Origin: Streptomyces natalensis ATCC 27448
Lineage (GTDB): Bacteria > Actinomycetota > Actinomycetes > Streptomycetales > Streptomycetaceae
Direction: 5' to 3'
Length of the DNA: 64,000 bases
Assembly (NCBI RefSeq): GCF_000935125.1
Contig: NZ_JRKI01000045.1
Span: 124,001 to 188,000 of the forward strand
Part shown: piece after piece, positions 43,440-54,964 of the stretch
Numbering within the stretch: the stretch's first letter is position 1
Layout: each line of letters begins with the position of its first letter
Program-made: the position numbers and the translations under genes
The notes under the pieces: model-generated
Databases searched by the model: none
The model's input: only the letters and a program-made list of their open reading frames with translations
What the model was told of the DNA's origin: nothing

Positions 43440-46400
43440 GTGCGGCACAGACACCGGCACCGTTCAGCGTGGACCGTCACCCGCCCGGCCGCCGCCCTCG
43501 CGACGGCCGCGCTGCTCGCCTTCACCGTCCTCGTCCCGGCCCAGGCCGCGCCCGCCGAAACCCCGCCGCGCCCGGCGGAGTTCCATACCTCGTTCGAATC
43601 CGGCGACCCGCCCCTGACCTGGCGCGACACCGTCGACACCGCCCCCGACGGCACGCCCCGCGCCGCGGGCGTCACCCCGGAGGCACAGGCCGCGCCCGCG
43701 GCCCCCGGCATGACCAGCCGCCCCGACACCGGCCCCACCGACTCCCCCACCGCCAAGGCGCACGCCGGCTTCACCGGCACCCATGCCCTGCGCTACGCGG
43801 GCACCCACACCTCGCCCGGCCGCGGCTATGCGTACAACAAACTCTTCGACGTCGACCTCCCCGTCACCGCGTCGACCACCCTCTCCTACCGGCTCTTCCC
43901 GGAGATGGCGACCACGGATCTGTCGTATCCCGCGACCCATGTCGCCGTGGACCTGGCCTTCACCGACGGCACCTACCTCAGCGACCTGCACGCCGTCGAC
44001 CAGCACGGCGCGCCCCTGACCCCGCAGGGCCAGGCCGCCTCCAAGACCCTCTACGTCAATCAGTGGAACCACCGCGCCTCCCGGATCGGCGCGGTCGCCG
44101 CCGGCAAGACCGTCGACCGCATCCTGATCGCCTACGACGCACCCGCCGCGCCGCGCACCGCACCTGCCTTCCGCGGCTGGGTCGACGACATCGCCCTCGC
44201 CCCCGCACCGCCGGACAAGCGGCTCGGCCACCTCTCCGACTACGCCCTCACCACCCGCGGCACCCTCTCCAGCGGCAGCTTCTCGCGCGGCAACACCTTC
44301 CCCGCGACCGCCGTCCCCAACGGCTTCACCTTCTGGACGCCGGTGACCAACGCCGGCTCCACCGACTGGCTCTACGAGTACGCGCGGCGCAACAACGCCG
44401 ACAACCTCCCCACCCTCCAGGCCTTCAGCGCCAGCCATGAGCCCAGCCCCTGGATGGGCGACCGCCAGACCTTCCAGGTCATGCCGTCCATCGCCCCCGG
44501 TACCCCCGACGCCTCGCGCACCGCCCGCGCCCTCCCCTTCCATCACGCGAACGAGACCGCGCACCCGCACTACTACGGCGTCACCTTCGACAACGGTCTG
44601 AAGGCGGAGATCACCCCCACCGATCACGCCGCCCTCATGCGCTTCACCTTCCCCGGTGACCACGCCGCCCTCCTCTTCGACAACGTCAACAACAAGGGCG
44701 GACTGACCCTGGACACCCGGCGCGGCGTCGTCACCGGTTTCTCCGACGTCAAAAGCGGCCTGTCCACCGGCGCGACCCGGCTGTTCGTCTACGGCGTCCT
44801 CGACGCGCCCGTCACCGGCGGCGGCCGGCTCGCCAACGAGGGGTGCGGCGTCAGACGCTCCAGTGGAGCCGGTGCTTGCACCGGGGGCAAGGACGTCACG
44901 GGCTACCTACGCCTCCGGCCCGGCGCCGACCGCACCGTGACCCTGCGCATCGCCACGTCCCTGATCGGCGTCGACCAGGCGAGGGCCAATCTGGCCCGCG
45001 AGATCCCGGCCGGCACCTCCTTCTCGGCCGTCGAACGCGGGGCCCGGGCCCAATGGGACGCCCTCCTGAGCCGCATCGAGGTCGAGGGCGCGAGCCGCGA
45101 CCAGCTCACCACCCTCTACTCCAGCCTCTACCGCCTCTACCTCTATCCCAACTCCGGCTCCGAGCAGACCGGTTCGGGCATCCGCTACGCCAGCCCGTTC
45201 TCCCCGCAGACCGGTCCGGACACCCCCACCCGCACCGGCTCGAAAATCGTCGACGGCCAGATCTACGTCAACAACGGCTTCTGGGACACCTACCGCACCA
45301 CCTGGCCGGCCTACTCCCTGCTCACTCCGCACCGGGCCGGGCGCATGGTCGACGGATTCGTCCGCCAGTACAAGGACGGCGGCTGGATCTCCCGCTGGTC
45401 CTCCCCCGGCTATGCGGATCTGATGACCGGTACGAGTTCCGATGTCGCGTTCGCCGATGCGTATGTCAAGGGCGTGCCTTTCGATGCCGAGGCCGCCTAT
45501 GAAGCGGCCGTGAAGAATGCGACCGTGGCCCCGCCCGGTCCCGGTGTCGGCCGTAAGGGGATGGCCACCTCCCCCTTCCTCGGCTATACCAGCACCGACA
45601 CCCGGGAGGGCCTTTCCTGGGCCCTGGAGGGCTGTCTCAACGACTTCGGCATCGCCCGAATGGGCAAGGCCCTGTACGAGAAAACGCACAAACCGCGCTA
45701 CCTCGAAGAGTCGACGTACTTCCTGCATCGCGCGCAGAACTACGTCCGCCTCTTCGACCGCCGTATCGGCTTCTTCCAGGGCAAGGACGCCCAGGGCACC
45801 TGGCGCCTGACGCCCAGGGCATTCGACCCCCGGGTCTGGGGCTACGACTACACCGAGACCAATGCCTGGACATTCGCCTTCACCGCGCCCCAGGACACCC
45901 GGGGCCTGGCCAACCTCTACGGCGGCCGGTCCGCGCTGGCCCGGAAACTCGATACGTACTTCGCCACCCCGGAGACCGCGTCCAAGGAATTCGCCGGCTC
46001 CTATGGCGACGTCATCCACGAAATGACCGAGGCCCGCGACACTCGTATGGGCATGTACGGCCACAGCAACCAGCCCGCACACCACATCGCGTATGTCTAT
46101 GACGCCGCCGGCCGCCCCTGGAAAACCCAGGAAAAGGTCCGCGAGGTCCTCTCCCGCCTCTACCTGGGCAGCGAAATCGGCCAGGGATACCCGGGCGACG
46201 AGGACAACGGCGAGATGTCCGCCTGGTATGTCTTCAGCGCGCTCGGCTTCTATCCCCTGGTCATGGGACAGGGCGAATACGCGGTCGGCTCCCCGCTGTT
46301 CACCAAGGCAACGGTCCATCTGGAAAACGGCCACGATCTGACCGTCAACGCGCCCCGCAACAGCGCCCGCAACCTCTACGTCCAGTCCCTCAAGGTCAAC

Positions 46401-46919
46401 GGAAAACCCTGGAATTCCACCGCGCTGCCGCATGCACTGCTTGCGCGGGGCGCCCGGCTGGACTTCGCGATGGGCCCGAAGCCCTCGGCGTGGGGCAGCG
46501 GCAGGAACGCCGGTCCCACCTCGATCACCCGCGACGACCGCGTCCCGTCCCCCGTCCACGATCTGACGGTGCCTGGGGGAGGCTCGCCCCTTCTGGACGA
46601 CACCTCCGCCACGGATGCCGCCCTCGGCCCGGCCACCGACCTGCCGGTGCAACCCGGTGCGGGCCGTACCGCGGCGCAGTACACCCTCACCTCGTCCGAC
46701 CACGAACGGGCGCCCGCGAGCTGGGTGTTGCAGGGCTCGACGGAGGGTGCGCACTGGACCGATCTCGACCGGCGCACCGGCGAAAGCTTCACCTGGGACC
46801 ACCAGACCAGGGTCTTCACGGTCGCCCACCCGGGCGCGTACCCGCACTACCGGCTGCTGTGGAGCGGGGGCGGCGGGGGGACGGCGCGACTGGCGGAGGT
46901 GGAGCTGCTGTCAGGGTGA
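43440..46919 (+). CDS. Secreted GH92 family glycosidase, predicted mannosyl-phosphate type (Glu-to-Gln variant)
   Basis: About 1159 residues. A signal peptide (basic VRHRHRHRS then AALATAALLAFTVLVPAQA) precedes a beta-sandwich of about 230 residues, the GH92 domain (about 260-980), and a C-terminal galactose-binding-like domain. GH92 blocks are NNGFWDTYRTTWPAYSLL, GWISRWSSPGYADLMTG, WDYTETNAW-like GYDYTETNAWTF, and GDEDNGEMSAWYVFSALGFYP with the base pair Asp920/Asp922. The catalytic-acid motif, normally HGNEPSHH, is HSNQPAHH here with Gln878 replacing Glu. That change is known in GH92 enzymes that cleave mannose-alpha-1-phospho-6-mannose. GTG at 43440 has GAGAGGG upstream. Confidence 0.88.
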   Translation: MRHRHRHRSAWTVTRPAAALATAALLAFTVLVPAQAAPAETPPRPAEFHTSFESGDPPLTWRDTVDTAPDGTPRAAGVTPEAQAAPAAPGMTSRPDTGPTDSPTAKAHAGFTGTHALRYAGTHTSPGRGYAYNKLFDVDLPVTASTTLSYRLFPEMATTDLSYPATHVAVDLAFTDGTYLSDLHAVDQHGAPLTPQGQAASKTLYVNQWNHRASRIGAVAAGKTVDRILIAYDAPAAPRTAPAFRGWVDDIALAPAPPDKRLGHLSDYALTTRGTLSSGSFSRGNTFPATAVPNGFTFWTPVTNAGSTDWLYEYARRNNADNLPTLQAFSASHEPSPWMGDRQTFQVMPSIAPGTPDASRTARALPFHHANETAHPHYYGVTFDNGLKAEITPTDHAALMRFTFPGDHAALLFDNVNNKGGLTLDTRRGVVTGFSDVKSGLSTGATRLFVYGVLDAPVTGGGRLANEGCGVRRSSGAGACTGGKDVTGYLRLRPGADRTVTLRIATSLIGVDQARANLAREIPAGTSFSAVERGARAQWDALLSRIEVEGASRDQLTTLYSSLYRLYLYPNSGSEQTGSGIRYASPFSPQTGPDTPTRTGSKIVDGQIYVNNGFWDTYRTTWPAYSLLTPHRAGRMVDGFVRQYKDGGWISRWSSPGYADLMTGTSSDVAFADAYVKGVPFDAEAAYEAAVKNATVAPPGPGVGRKGMATSPFLGYTSTDTREGLSWALEGCLNDFGIARMGKALYEKTHKPRYLEESTYFLHRAQNYVRLFDRRIGFFQGKDAQGTWRLTPRAFDPRVWGYDYTETNAWTFAFTAPQDTRGLANLYGGRSALARKLDTYFATPETASKEFAGSYGDVIHEMTEARDTRMGMYGHSNQPAHHIAYVYDAAGRPWKTQEKVREVLSRLYLGSEIGQGYPGDEDNGEMSAWYVFSALGFYPLVMGQGEYAVGSPLFTKATVHLENGHDLTVNAPRNSARNLYVQSLKVNGKPWNSTALPHALLARGARLDFAMGPKPSAWGSGRNAGPTSITRDDRVPSPVHDLTVPGGGSPLLDDTSATDAALGPATDLPVQPGAGRTAAQYTLTSSDHERAPASWVLQGSTEGAHWTDLDRRTGESFTWDHQTRVFTVAHPGAYPHYRLLWSGGGGGTARLAEVELLSG

Positions 46920-46933
46920 GGGGCCGGGGACCG

Positions 46934-47290
46934 CTACACGGCCATCCACGGGACCCGGCACGCATGCGGCGCCACGCCCTCGGGGCACATGCGCCGGAGC
47001 ACCGCCTTACGCACGTCCCGCCACACCCGCAGGGAACACACGACGCCGGCGCGCAGCTGGACGGGGTTTCGCTCGCCAGGGTCCTGACCGGGGTTTTCGT
47101 GGCCCCACTGGTCCACGAGGAGGTCATACATCTCGGCCACAGGGACACCCCCGGCAAGGGTCTCCCGCTCTTCTTCCCAGGCGACCACGCGGGCCCCTCG
47201 GGCCTGCGCCGCGGCCACGACGATTCCCTTGACCCACGCCAGACCGGCCTCGTCCGCATACAGGCCGAATACCAGCCTTCGCGTCTTCAC
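46934..47290 (-). CDS. Hypothetical protein
   Basis: About 118 residues, beginning VKTRRLVFGLYADEAGLAWVKG, with AEMYDLLVDQWGHENPG in the middle. It has no recognised domain. The composition is plausible for a real protein and AGGAGG lies 10 bases before the GTG at 47290. It is convergent with GH92, ending 15 bases after that gene's stop. A plus-strand open frame crosses it but that is the shadow running through aconitase. Confidence 0.5.
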   Translation of the reverse strand: MKTRRLVFGLYADEAGLAWVKGIVVAAAQARGARVVAWEEERETLAGGVPVAEMYDLLVDQWGHENPGQDPGERNPVQLRAGVVCSLRVWRDVRKAVLRRMCPEGVAPHACRVPWMAV

Positions 47291-47332
47291 TCTCCGCACC
47301 CCTCCTCGACGGCAGCCTGCCACGGACGACGA

Positions 47333-47369
47333 ACGGGCCGCACCCCTTTTTCCGAGGGGTGCGGCCCGT
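47333..47369. terminator. Terminator downstream of aconitase
   Basis: A perfect 15-bp stem (47333-47347 with 47355-47369) and loop TTTTCCG, 21 bases beyond the acnA stop. Confidence 0.85.
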
Positions 47370-47389
47370 GGCCGTGTGCCGGCTGCCGC

Positions 47390-50104
<2,715 letters not shown>

Positions 50105-50202
50105 GACAGTCTCCTTCATGCATGAATTCGCGCGTACCACCGCGCTGTGCACCCTATGCGACTGCCGTCGCGGGGTGCCGTCACAGGTGCTTGCCAATCC
50201 GC

Positions 50203-50231
50203 TGAGGTATGCCTAAGTTAGGTATGCCTCA
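50203..50231. promoter_or_regulatory. Iron-box-like element upstream of acnA
   Basis: GAGGTATGCCTAA, one G, then TTAGGTATGCCTC form an imperfect 29-base inverted repeat that also contains two direct AGGTATGCCT copies 15 bases apart. TTAGGTNNGNCTNACCTAA is the general form of IdeR/DmdR iron boxes, and half the positions agree. It lies about 100 bases before the acnA start. An iron-sulfur enzyme gene is a reasonable target. Confidence 0.45.
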
Positions 50232-50446
50232 CTAGCGCGACAGCGGTACGTCTTTCGGCAGATATCTCGATGTCGAGATAACTCTAGTACATCGGTGCGT
50301 CGAGGTCATGCCCTGGCCACTGTGACCTGTCACCGCGCGAGGGCGAGCGAGCGTCCGGGCCCCGCGCCCGGTCCGTCGGCGCCGGCGCTGGGCCGATCGG
50401 GTCGGCGGGGGCGTGAGGGGAGCGCGGAACGGTCATTTCTTGCGGC

Positions 50447-50842
50447 ATGAAGAAGACCGTTGTCACCGCAGCCCTCGCCCTGGCCGCGGGCGTCACCCTG
50501 GCCGTTCCCGCCCAGGCCCACGCCGGCCTCGACACCCACACCGGCACGATGCCGGATGTGAAGGGCAAGGACCTGGTCACCGCGTACCAGGCCCTGCACT
50601 ACGACCTGCGCGTCCGGTTCTCGGACGGACTCGGCAAGGGCCGCCATGTGCTGTGGCCCGCCGCGTGGAAGGTGTGCGACCAGCAGCCGGCCGCGGGGGC
50701 CCAGATGGCGGGGCCCCATATGGACGAGCTGAAGATCACGCTGACCGTGGTGAAGGAGGAAGAGCGGTGCAGCACCCCCAGGGACGCCAACCGCCACCGG
50801 GGCAGCGGCAGCCGCCGGGCGATCGGCAGAGAATGGGCATAG
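50447..50842 (+). CDS. Small secreted PASTA-like protein
   Basis: 131 residues: signal peptide MKKTVVTAALALAAGVTLAVPAQA, then MPDVKGKDLVTAYQALHY, KVCDQQPAAGAQM and KITLTVVK. The order of 'P-V-G-K' strand, helix, 'Q-P-A-G' turn and final strand is that of a PASTA domain, which in kinases and PBPs binds cell-wall fragments. The last 25 residues are basic and disordered. It diverges from acnA. Function unknown. Confidence 0.75.
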   Translation: MKKTVVTAALALAAGVTLAVPAQAHAGLDTHTGTMPDVKGKDLVTAYQALHYDLRVRFSDGLGKGRHVLWPAAWKVCDQQPAAGAQMAGPHMDELKITLTVVKEEERCSTPRDANRHRGSGSRRAIGREWA

Positions 50843-50887
50843 TGGGGCGGGGTGGGGGACGGCCGGGACCTGGTGTCGCGGGCGTGG

Positions 50888-50914
50888 TGTCACATCCGCC
50901 GGAGCTCGTCCGTC
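50888..50914 (+). promoter_or_regulatory. ECF41-type promoter
   Basis: TGTCACA (50888-50894), 16 bases, then CGTC (50911-50914). TGTCACA with CGTC at this spacing is the published signature of promoters used by ECF41 sigma factors, and it stands directly before such a gene, so autoregulation is expected. Confidence 0.75.
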
Positions 50915-50950
50915 ACAGAGGTGAGGGACCGTAACGGAGGAATGTGCGCG

Positions 50951-51838
50951 ATGGACGAGTCGGGTGGGCAGCAGCAGTGGCTGGCGGAGCGGTTCGAGGA
51001 GCACCGCGGCCATCTGCGGGCGGTCGCCTACCGGATGCTCGGCTCCCTGACCGAGGCCGAGGACGCCGTACAGGAGACCTGGCTACGGCTGAGCCGCTCG
51101 GGTGCGGACGGGGTGCAGAACCTGGGCGGCTGGCTGACGACCGTCGTCGGGCGGGTGTGCCTGGACATACTGCGCAGCCGCAAGGCGCTGCGCGAGGACC
51201 CGCTGGAGACCCACGTTCCCGAGCCGGTCATCAGCCGCGAGGAGGGCATCGACCCCGAACAGGAGGTGCTGCTGGCCGACGCGGTCGGGCTGGCGCTGCT
51301 GGTCGTCCTCGAAACGCTCGCCCCGGCGGAACGGCTGGCGTTCGTGCTGCACGACATGTTCGCGGTGCCCTTCGACGACATCGCGCCCATCGTGGAACGC
51401 AGCCCCGCCGCCACCCGCCAGCTCGCCAGCCGCGCCCGCCGCCGGGTCCAGGGCACCGCGGCCCCCGACGCCGATCTGCCCCGCCAGCGCAAGGTCGTGC
51501 ACGCCTTCCTCGCCGCCTCCCGCGACGGCGATTTCGATGCGCTGCTGGCGGTCCTCGACCCGGATGTGCTGCTTCGCGCGGACGGCGGTGCGGTGTCGCC
51601 GAACCTGTCGAAGGTGGTGCGCGGGGCGCGCGCCGTGGTGGAACAGGCGCTGTTGTTCTCGCGGTTCGCCCTCACCTCGCGGCCCGCCCTGGTGAACGGC
51701 GTGCCGGGTGTCGTGGCGGTCCGCGAGGGGCGGGCGTTCTCGGTGCTGGGCCTGACGATCGCCGACGGCAGGATCGTCGAGATCAACATCCTCGCGGATC
51801 CGGAGCGGCTGGCGGGGGTCGATGTGGCGGCTCTGTGA
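50951..51838 (+). CDS. ECF41-family RNA polymerase sigma factor (SigJ-like)
   Basis: A 295-residue sigma factor. Region 2 contains FEEHRGHLRAVAYRMLGSLTEAEDAVQETWLRL, region 4 has LAPAERLAFVLHDMFAVPFDDIAPIV. The 110-residue C-terminal SnoaL-like extension is the built-in regulator of ECF41. The three ECF41 marks are present in variant form: HVPEP in the linker (WLPEP), ADGGAVS (DGGGR) and NILADPERL (NPDKL). ATG at 50951 with GGAGG ten bases upstream; ATG at 50942 is too close. ECF41 genes usually sit beside a COE-type enzyme gene; none is here. Confidence 0.9.
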   Translation: MDESGGQQQWLAERFEEHRGHLRAVAYRMLGSLTEAEDAVQETWLRLSRSGADGVQNLGGWLTTVVGRVCLDILRSRKALREDPLETHVPEPVISREEGIDPEQEVLLADAVGLALLVVLETLAPAERLAFVLHDMFAVPFDDIAPIVERSPAATRQLASRARRRVQGTAAPDADLPRQRKVVHAFLAASRDGDFDALLAVLDPDVLLRADGGAVSPNLSKVVRGARAVVEQALLFSRFALTSRPALVNGVPGVVAVREGRAFSVLGLTIADGRIVEINILADPERLAGVDVAAL

Positions 51839-52008
51839 CGGCGGCGCCACCCCGAGGTCACCCGTACGGCGGCACGCGCGAACACCCCATCGGCCATGGC
51901 ACCTCCCCTCGCTCGGCCAGCAAAACACCAGAACAACGGGCGAACACGGCACAGATCGACAAGACAGGAAAAAACACGACAATCCGACAAACGTCAATGC
52001 AGGCATCC

Positions 52009-52024
52009 ATCTCATATCTGAGAT
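52009..52024. promoter_or_regulatory. Inverted repeat before the XRE-MurA gene
   Basis: ATCTCA and TGAGAT arms flank TATC, ending 11 bases before the ATG at 52036. The 100 bases upstream are unusually AT-rich for this genome. It is a natural candidate operator for the protein's own helix-turn-helix. Confidence 0.5.
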
Positions 52025-52035
52025 ACGGTCACTCC

Positions 52036-53565
52036 ATGGCAGACGACTACCTCGTACGCATCGGCAGGCTCATCCGTGACGCCCGACAGCACCGGGGCTG
52101 GACACAGACGCAGCTCGCCGAAGCGCTCGGCACCAGTCAGAGCGCAGTGAACCGCATTGAACGTGGCAACCAGAACATCAGCCTTGAGATGATCGCCCGT
52201 ATCGGCGAAGCCCTGGACAGCGAGATCATCTCGCTCGGTTATGCCGGGCCGATGCATCTCCGAGTGGTCGGCGGCCGCCGGCTGTCCGGCAGCATCGACG
52301 TCAAGACGAGCAAGAACGCCTGTGTCGCGCTGCTTTGCGCCACGCTGCTGAACGCCGGAAAGACAACTCTGCGCCGGGTGGCGCGCATTGAGGAGGTCTA
52401 CCGCATCCTGGAGGTGCTGGGCAGCATCGGCGTCCGCACCCGCTGGATCAACAACGGCAGCGACCTGGAGATCGTCCCGCCCGCCGAGCTCAACCTAGAG
52501 GCGATGGACACCGAGGCCGCGCGCCGTACCCGAAGCGTCATCATGTTCCTCGGGCCGCTGCTGCACCGGATGGACCACTTCAAGCTTCCCTACGCGGGCG
52601 GTTGTGACCTGGGGACCCGTACGGTGACGCCGCATATGACGGCGCTGCGCCACTTCGGGCTGGAGATCACCGCGACCGACGGTACGTATCTGGCCGAGGT
52701 CGACCGCAGCGTCGAGCCCAAGCGCGCGATCGTGCTGACCGAGCGCGGGGACACCGTCACCGAGAACGCCCTGCTGGCCGCCGCCCGGCACGATGGCATC
52801 ACCGTCATCCGTAACGCCTCCTCCAACTACATGGTCCAGGACCTCTGCTTCTTCCTGGAGGAGTTGGGCGTCAAGGTCGAGGGCGTCGGCACGACCACGC
52901 TCACCGTCCACGGCGTCACACACATCGACCGGGACGTGGACTACGCACCGTCCGAGGACCCCGTCGAGGCGATGAGCCTGCTGGCGGCGGCAGTGGTCAC
53001 CGAGTCGGAACTGACGATCCGCCGGGTGCCGGTGGAATTCCTGGAGATCGAGCTGGCGGTCCTGGAGGAGATGGGCCTCGACCACGAGCGCAGCACGGAG
53101 TACGCCGCCGACAACGGCCGCACCCGGCTGATCGATCTGACCGTCCGCCCCTCCAAGCTCCAGGCCCCGATCGACAAGATCCACCCGATGCCGTTCCCGG
53201 GCCTGAACATCGACAACGTCCCCTTCTTCGCGGCCATCGCGGCCAGCGCCCAGGGCCAGACCCTCATCCACGACTGGGTCTACGACAACCGCGCCATCTA
53301 CCTGACCGACCTCAACCGTCTGGGCGCCCAGGTCAAACTGCTCGACCCGCACCGGGTGCTGGTCGACGGCCCCACCCGCTGGCGCTCCTCGGAGATGATG
53401 TGCCCGCCCGCACTGCGCCCGGCCGTCGTCGTCCTCCTCGCGATGATGGCCGCCGAGGGCACGTCCGTTCTGCGCAACGTCTATGTCATCAACCGGGGTT
53501 ACGAGGATCTGGCGGAGCGGCTGAACTCCATCGGCGCGCAGATCGAGATCTTCCGGGACATTTGA
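52036..53565 (+). CDS. murA: UDP-N-acetylglucosamine 1-carboxyvinyltransferase with N-terminal XRE helix-turn-helix
   Basis: A 509-residue fusion. Residues 6-66 are an XRE helix-turn-helix (IRDARQHRGWTQTQLAEALGTSQSAVNRIE). From about 75 on it is an EPSP-synthase-type MurA: Lys93-Asn94 in VKTSKNACVALL, GPLLHRMDHFKLPYAGGCDLGTR (split by active-site Cys190), and MNRG-like VINRGYEDLAERL at the end. MurA adds enolpyruvate to UDP-GlcNAc, the first step of peptidoglycan synthesis. The catalytic Cys is kept, so activity is likely. The fusion suggests DNA binding coupled to a sugar-nucleotide sensor or enzyme. In S. coelicolor SCO5998 corresponds (from memory). Confidence 0.92.
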   Translation: MADDYLVRIGRLIRDARQHRGWTQTQLAEALGTSQSAVNRIERGNQNISLEMIARIGEALDSEIISLGYAGPMHLRVVGGRRLSGSIDVKTSKNACVALLCATLLNAGKTTLRRVARIEEVYRILEVLGSIGVRTRWINNGSDLEIVPPAELNLEAMDTEAARRTRSVIMFLGPLLHRMDHFKLPYAGGCDLGTRTVTPHMTALRHFGLEITATDGTYLAEVDRSVEPKRAIVLTERGDTVTENALLAAARHDGITVIRNASSNYMVQDLCFFLEELGVKVEGVGTTTLTVHGVTHIDRDVDYAPSEDPVEAMSLLAAAVVTESELTIRRVPVEFLEIELAVLEEMGLDHERSTEYAADNGRTRLIDLTVRPSKLQAPIDKIHPMPFPGLNIDNVPFFAAIAASAQGQTLIHDWVYDNRAIYLTDLNRLGAQVKLLDPHRVLVDGPTRWRSSEMMCPPALRPAVVVLLAMMAAEGTSVLRNVYVINRGYEDLAERLNSIGAQIEIFRDI

Positions 53566-53572
53566 CATGAGA

Positions 53573-53631
53573 ATGCCGCCGCACCCTATCTGACCTGTGC
53601 TGATGTGGGTCCGGAGGGGGTGCGGCGGCAT
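53573..53631. terminator. Long-armed hairpin between murA and the integrase gene
   Basis: ATGCCGCCGCACCC (53573-53586) pairs perfectly with 53618-53631 over a 31-base loop. It separates convergent genes and could terminate both. As it borders an integrase gene, it might alternatively mark an attachment site; no second copy of its sequence is in this window. Confidence 0.6.
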
Positions 53632-53716
53632 CTGTGGGATTTCTCTGGGACTTTGCGGCTGAGCCGGGGCTCCTACGGACCTCATCAGTCCGGGCCCGAC
53701 GCCATCCTGCCCGCGG

Positions 53717-54964
53717 CTACGCGAAGATCGCATCGATGGCGGTGCTGCCCCGTGCTCCCGCGCGGGGCAGGAAGTGGGAGTACTTCCGCAGCGTGAACCC
53801 GGGGTCGGAGTGGCCCAGCCAGCGTGCCAGGGAGACGACCGATTCGCCGGCCTCAAGTTCCTCGGAGGCGTAGAAGTGGCGCAGGGCGTGGAAGCCGTGC
53901 TCCCGGGACGGCTCCCACACACGGGACCCATCCGCGTCGCTCTTCTCCAGCGACGCAATCACGCCCGCCTTGGCCAGAGCGGGCTTCCACACGTGGGAGT
54001 TGAAGTAGTTCCGGTTGATCGCCTTCCGCTCGCGCCCCGTCACCAGGAGGCTGTACGTCCTCGGCCGCCGGTGCTTGGCTTCCACTGGTGTCTCCGGAGG
54101 GCGCGGGTCGTCCCAGGGCAGCGTGACCGGCACCGGCACGAAGTCCGCCATGTGCTGCCGCACAGCTCTGGCCACGCTTGAGGGCAGGGGAACGTCTCGG
54201 ACCTTGCGTCCCTTGGGCAGCGCAAAGCACAGCTTCGTCCGCACCATCTTGATCTGGCGCCGGACATGGACGACTTCCTCCTCGAAGTCGATGTCGTCCA
54301 AGCAGAGGCCGAACGCTTCTCCTGGCCGGAGTCCCAGGCCGGCACCAATCTCGACGAGGACCTGGTAGCGCTCCGATAGAGCTGCGCGTACGGCCAGTAC
54401 CCGCTCTGGCGGCCACGCTTCGACCCTGCCCGGTGCGGCGGCTGGGGGCCGGACCGTAGTCGCGCGGCATGGGTTGCGTGCGAGGCGACGGTCCTCGACA
54501 GCGGCCTGGAGCACGCCGGAGAGCGTCGCCCAGACGAGACGGATCGACGTGGGCCCGAGATCCTTCTCCAGTCGCTTCTTCCAGCTTCTCAGGACTTCCG
54601 TACCCACGCCGTTCAGCGGCAGAGCGCCAAGGTGCGGGAGGATGTGCCGACGCACACGCTGCTCGATGCGCTCAAGGGTGGACGGGTCGCCGCTCTGTGT
54701 GGGCCACCAGTGGGTCTCGATGTAGTCCTTGAGAGAGATGGCCCCATCGCGCGGATCGACGAACTCGCCTCGCCGCGCATCGGTCTGAGCCTGGGCGAGC
54801 CAGGTCTTGGCGTCCTGGACCGTGTCGAATGAACGGTCCTTGACGCCCGGGATGCCCTTGACGCGATAGCGCGTGCACTTGCCGTACATCGCTGTGCGCT
54901 CACGCTTACCGGTTTCGGGGTTGGGGCGCTTCTTCAGCCACCGGTCCTCTATGTAGCCAGCCAG
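53717..54964 (-). CDS. Tyrosine recombinase / integrase with probable CTG start
   Basis: About 415 residues. The tail holds the catalytic set: Arg in GAGLGLRPGEAFGL, His-x-x-Arg in HGFHALRHFYASEEL, His in WLGHSDPGFTLRKYSHF and the Tyr in KYSHF. The SAM-like core-binding domain lies at about 70-160. The family opens MAGYIEDRW; here the same residues (AGYIEDRWLKKRPNPETGK) are read but preceded by CTG at 54964, with AAGGAG six bases before it. No ATG or GTG is in frame until 54889, which would lose the conserved start. It resembles integrases of actinomycete integrative elements (pSAM2 type). No xis or rep gene accompanies it. Confidence 0.85.
   Translation of the reverse strand: MAGYIEDRWLKKRPNPETGKRERTAMYGKCTRYRVKGIPGVKDRSFDTVQDAKTWLAQAQTDARRGEFVDPRDGAISLKDYIETHWWPTQSGDPSTLERIEQRVRRHILPHLGALPLNGVGTEVLRSWKKRLEKDLGPTSIRLVWATLSGVLQAAVEDRRLARNPCRATTVRPPAAAPGRVEAWPPERVLAVRAALSERYQVLVEIGAGLGLRPGEAFGLCLDDIDFEEEVVHVRRQIKMVRTKLCFALPKGRKVRDVPLPSSVARAVRQHMADFVPVPVTLPWDDPRPPETPVEAKHRRPRTYSLLVTGRERKAINRNYFNSHVWKPALAKAGVIASLEKSDADGSRVWEPSREHGFHALRHFYASEELEAGESVVSLARWLGHSDPGFTLRKYSHFLPRAGARGSTAIDAIFA

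Noticed and set aside
50944..52035. N-terminal extension of the murA frame into the sigma factor gene
   Set aside because: It is an out-of-frame reading of the ECF41 gene; the true start is ATG at 52036, where the helix-turn-helix begins.
53566..53716. tRNA gene as attachment site for the integrase
   Set aside because: No T-loop (GTTCRANNC) or acceptor-stem pattern is visible there or around the integrase.
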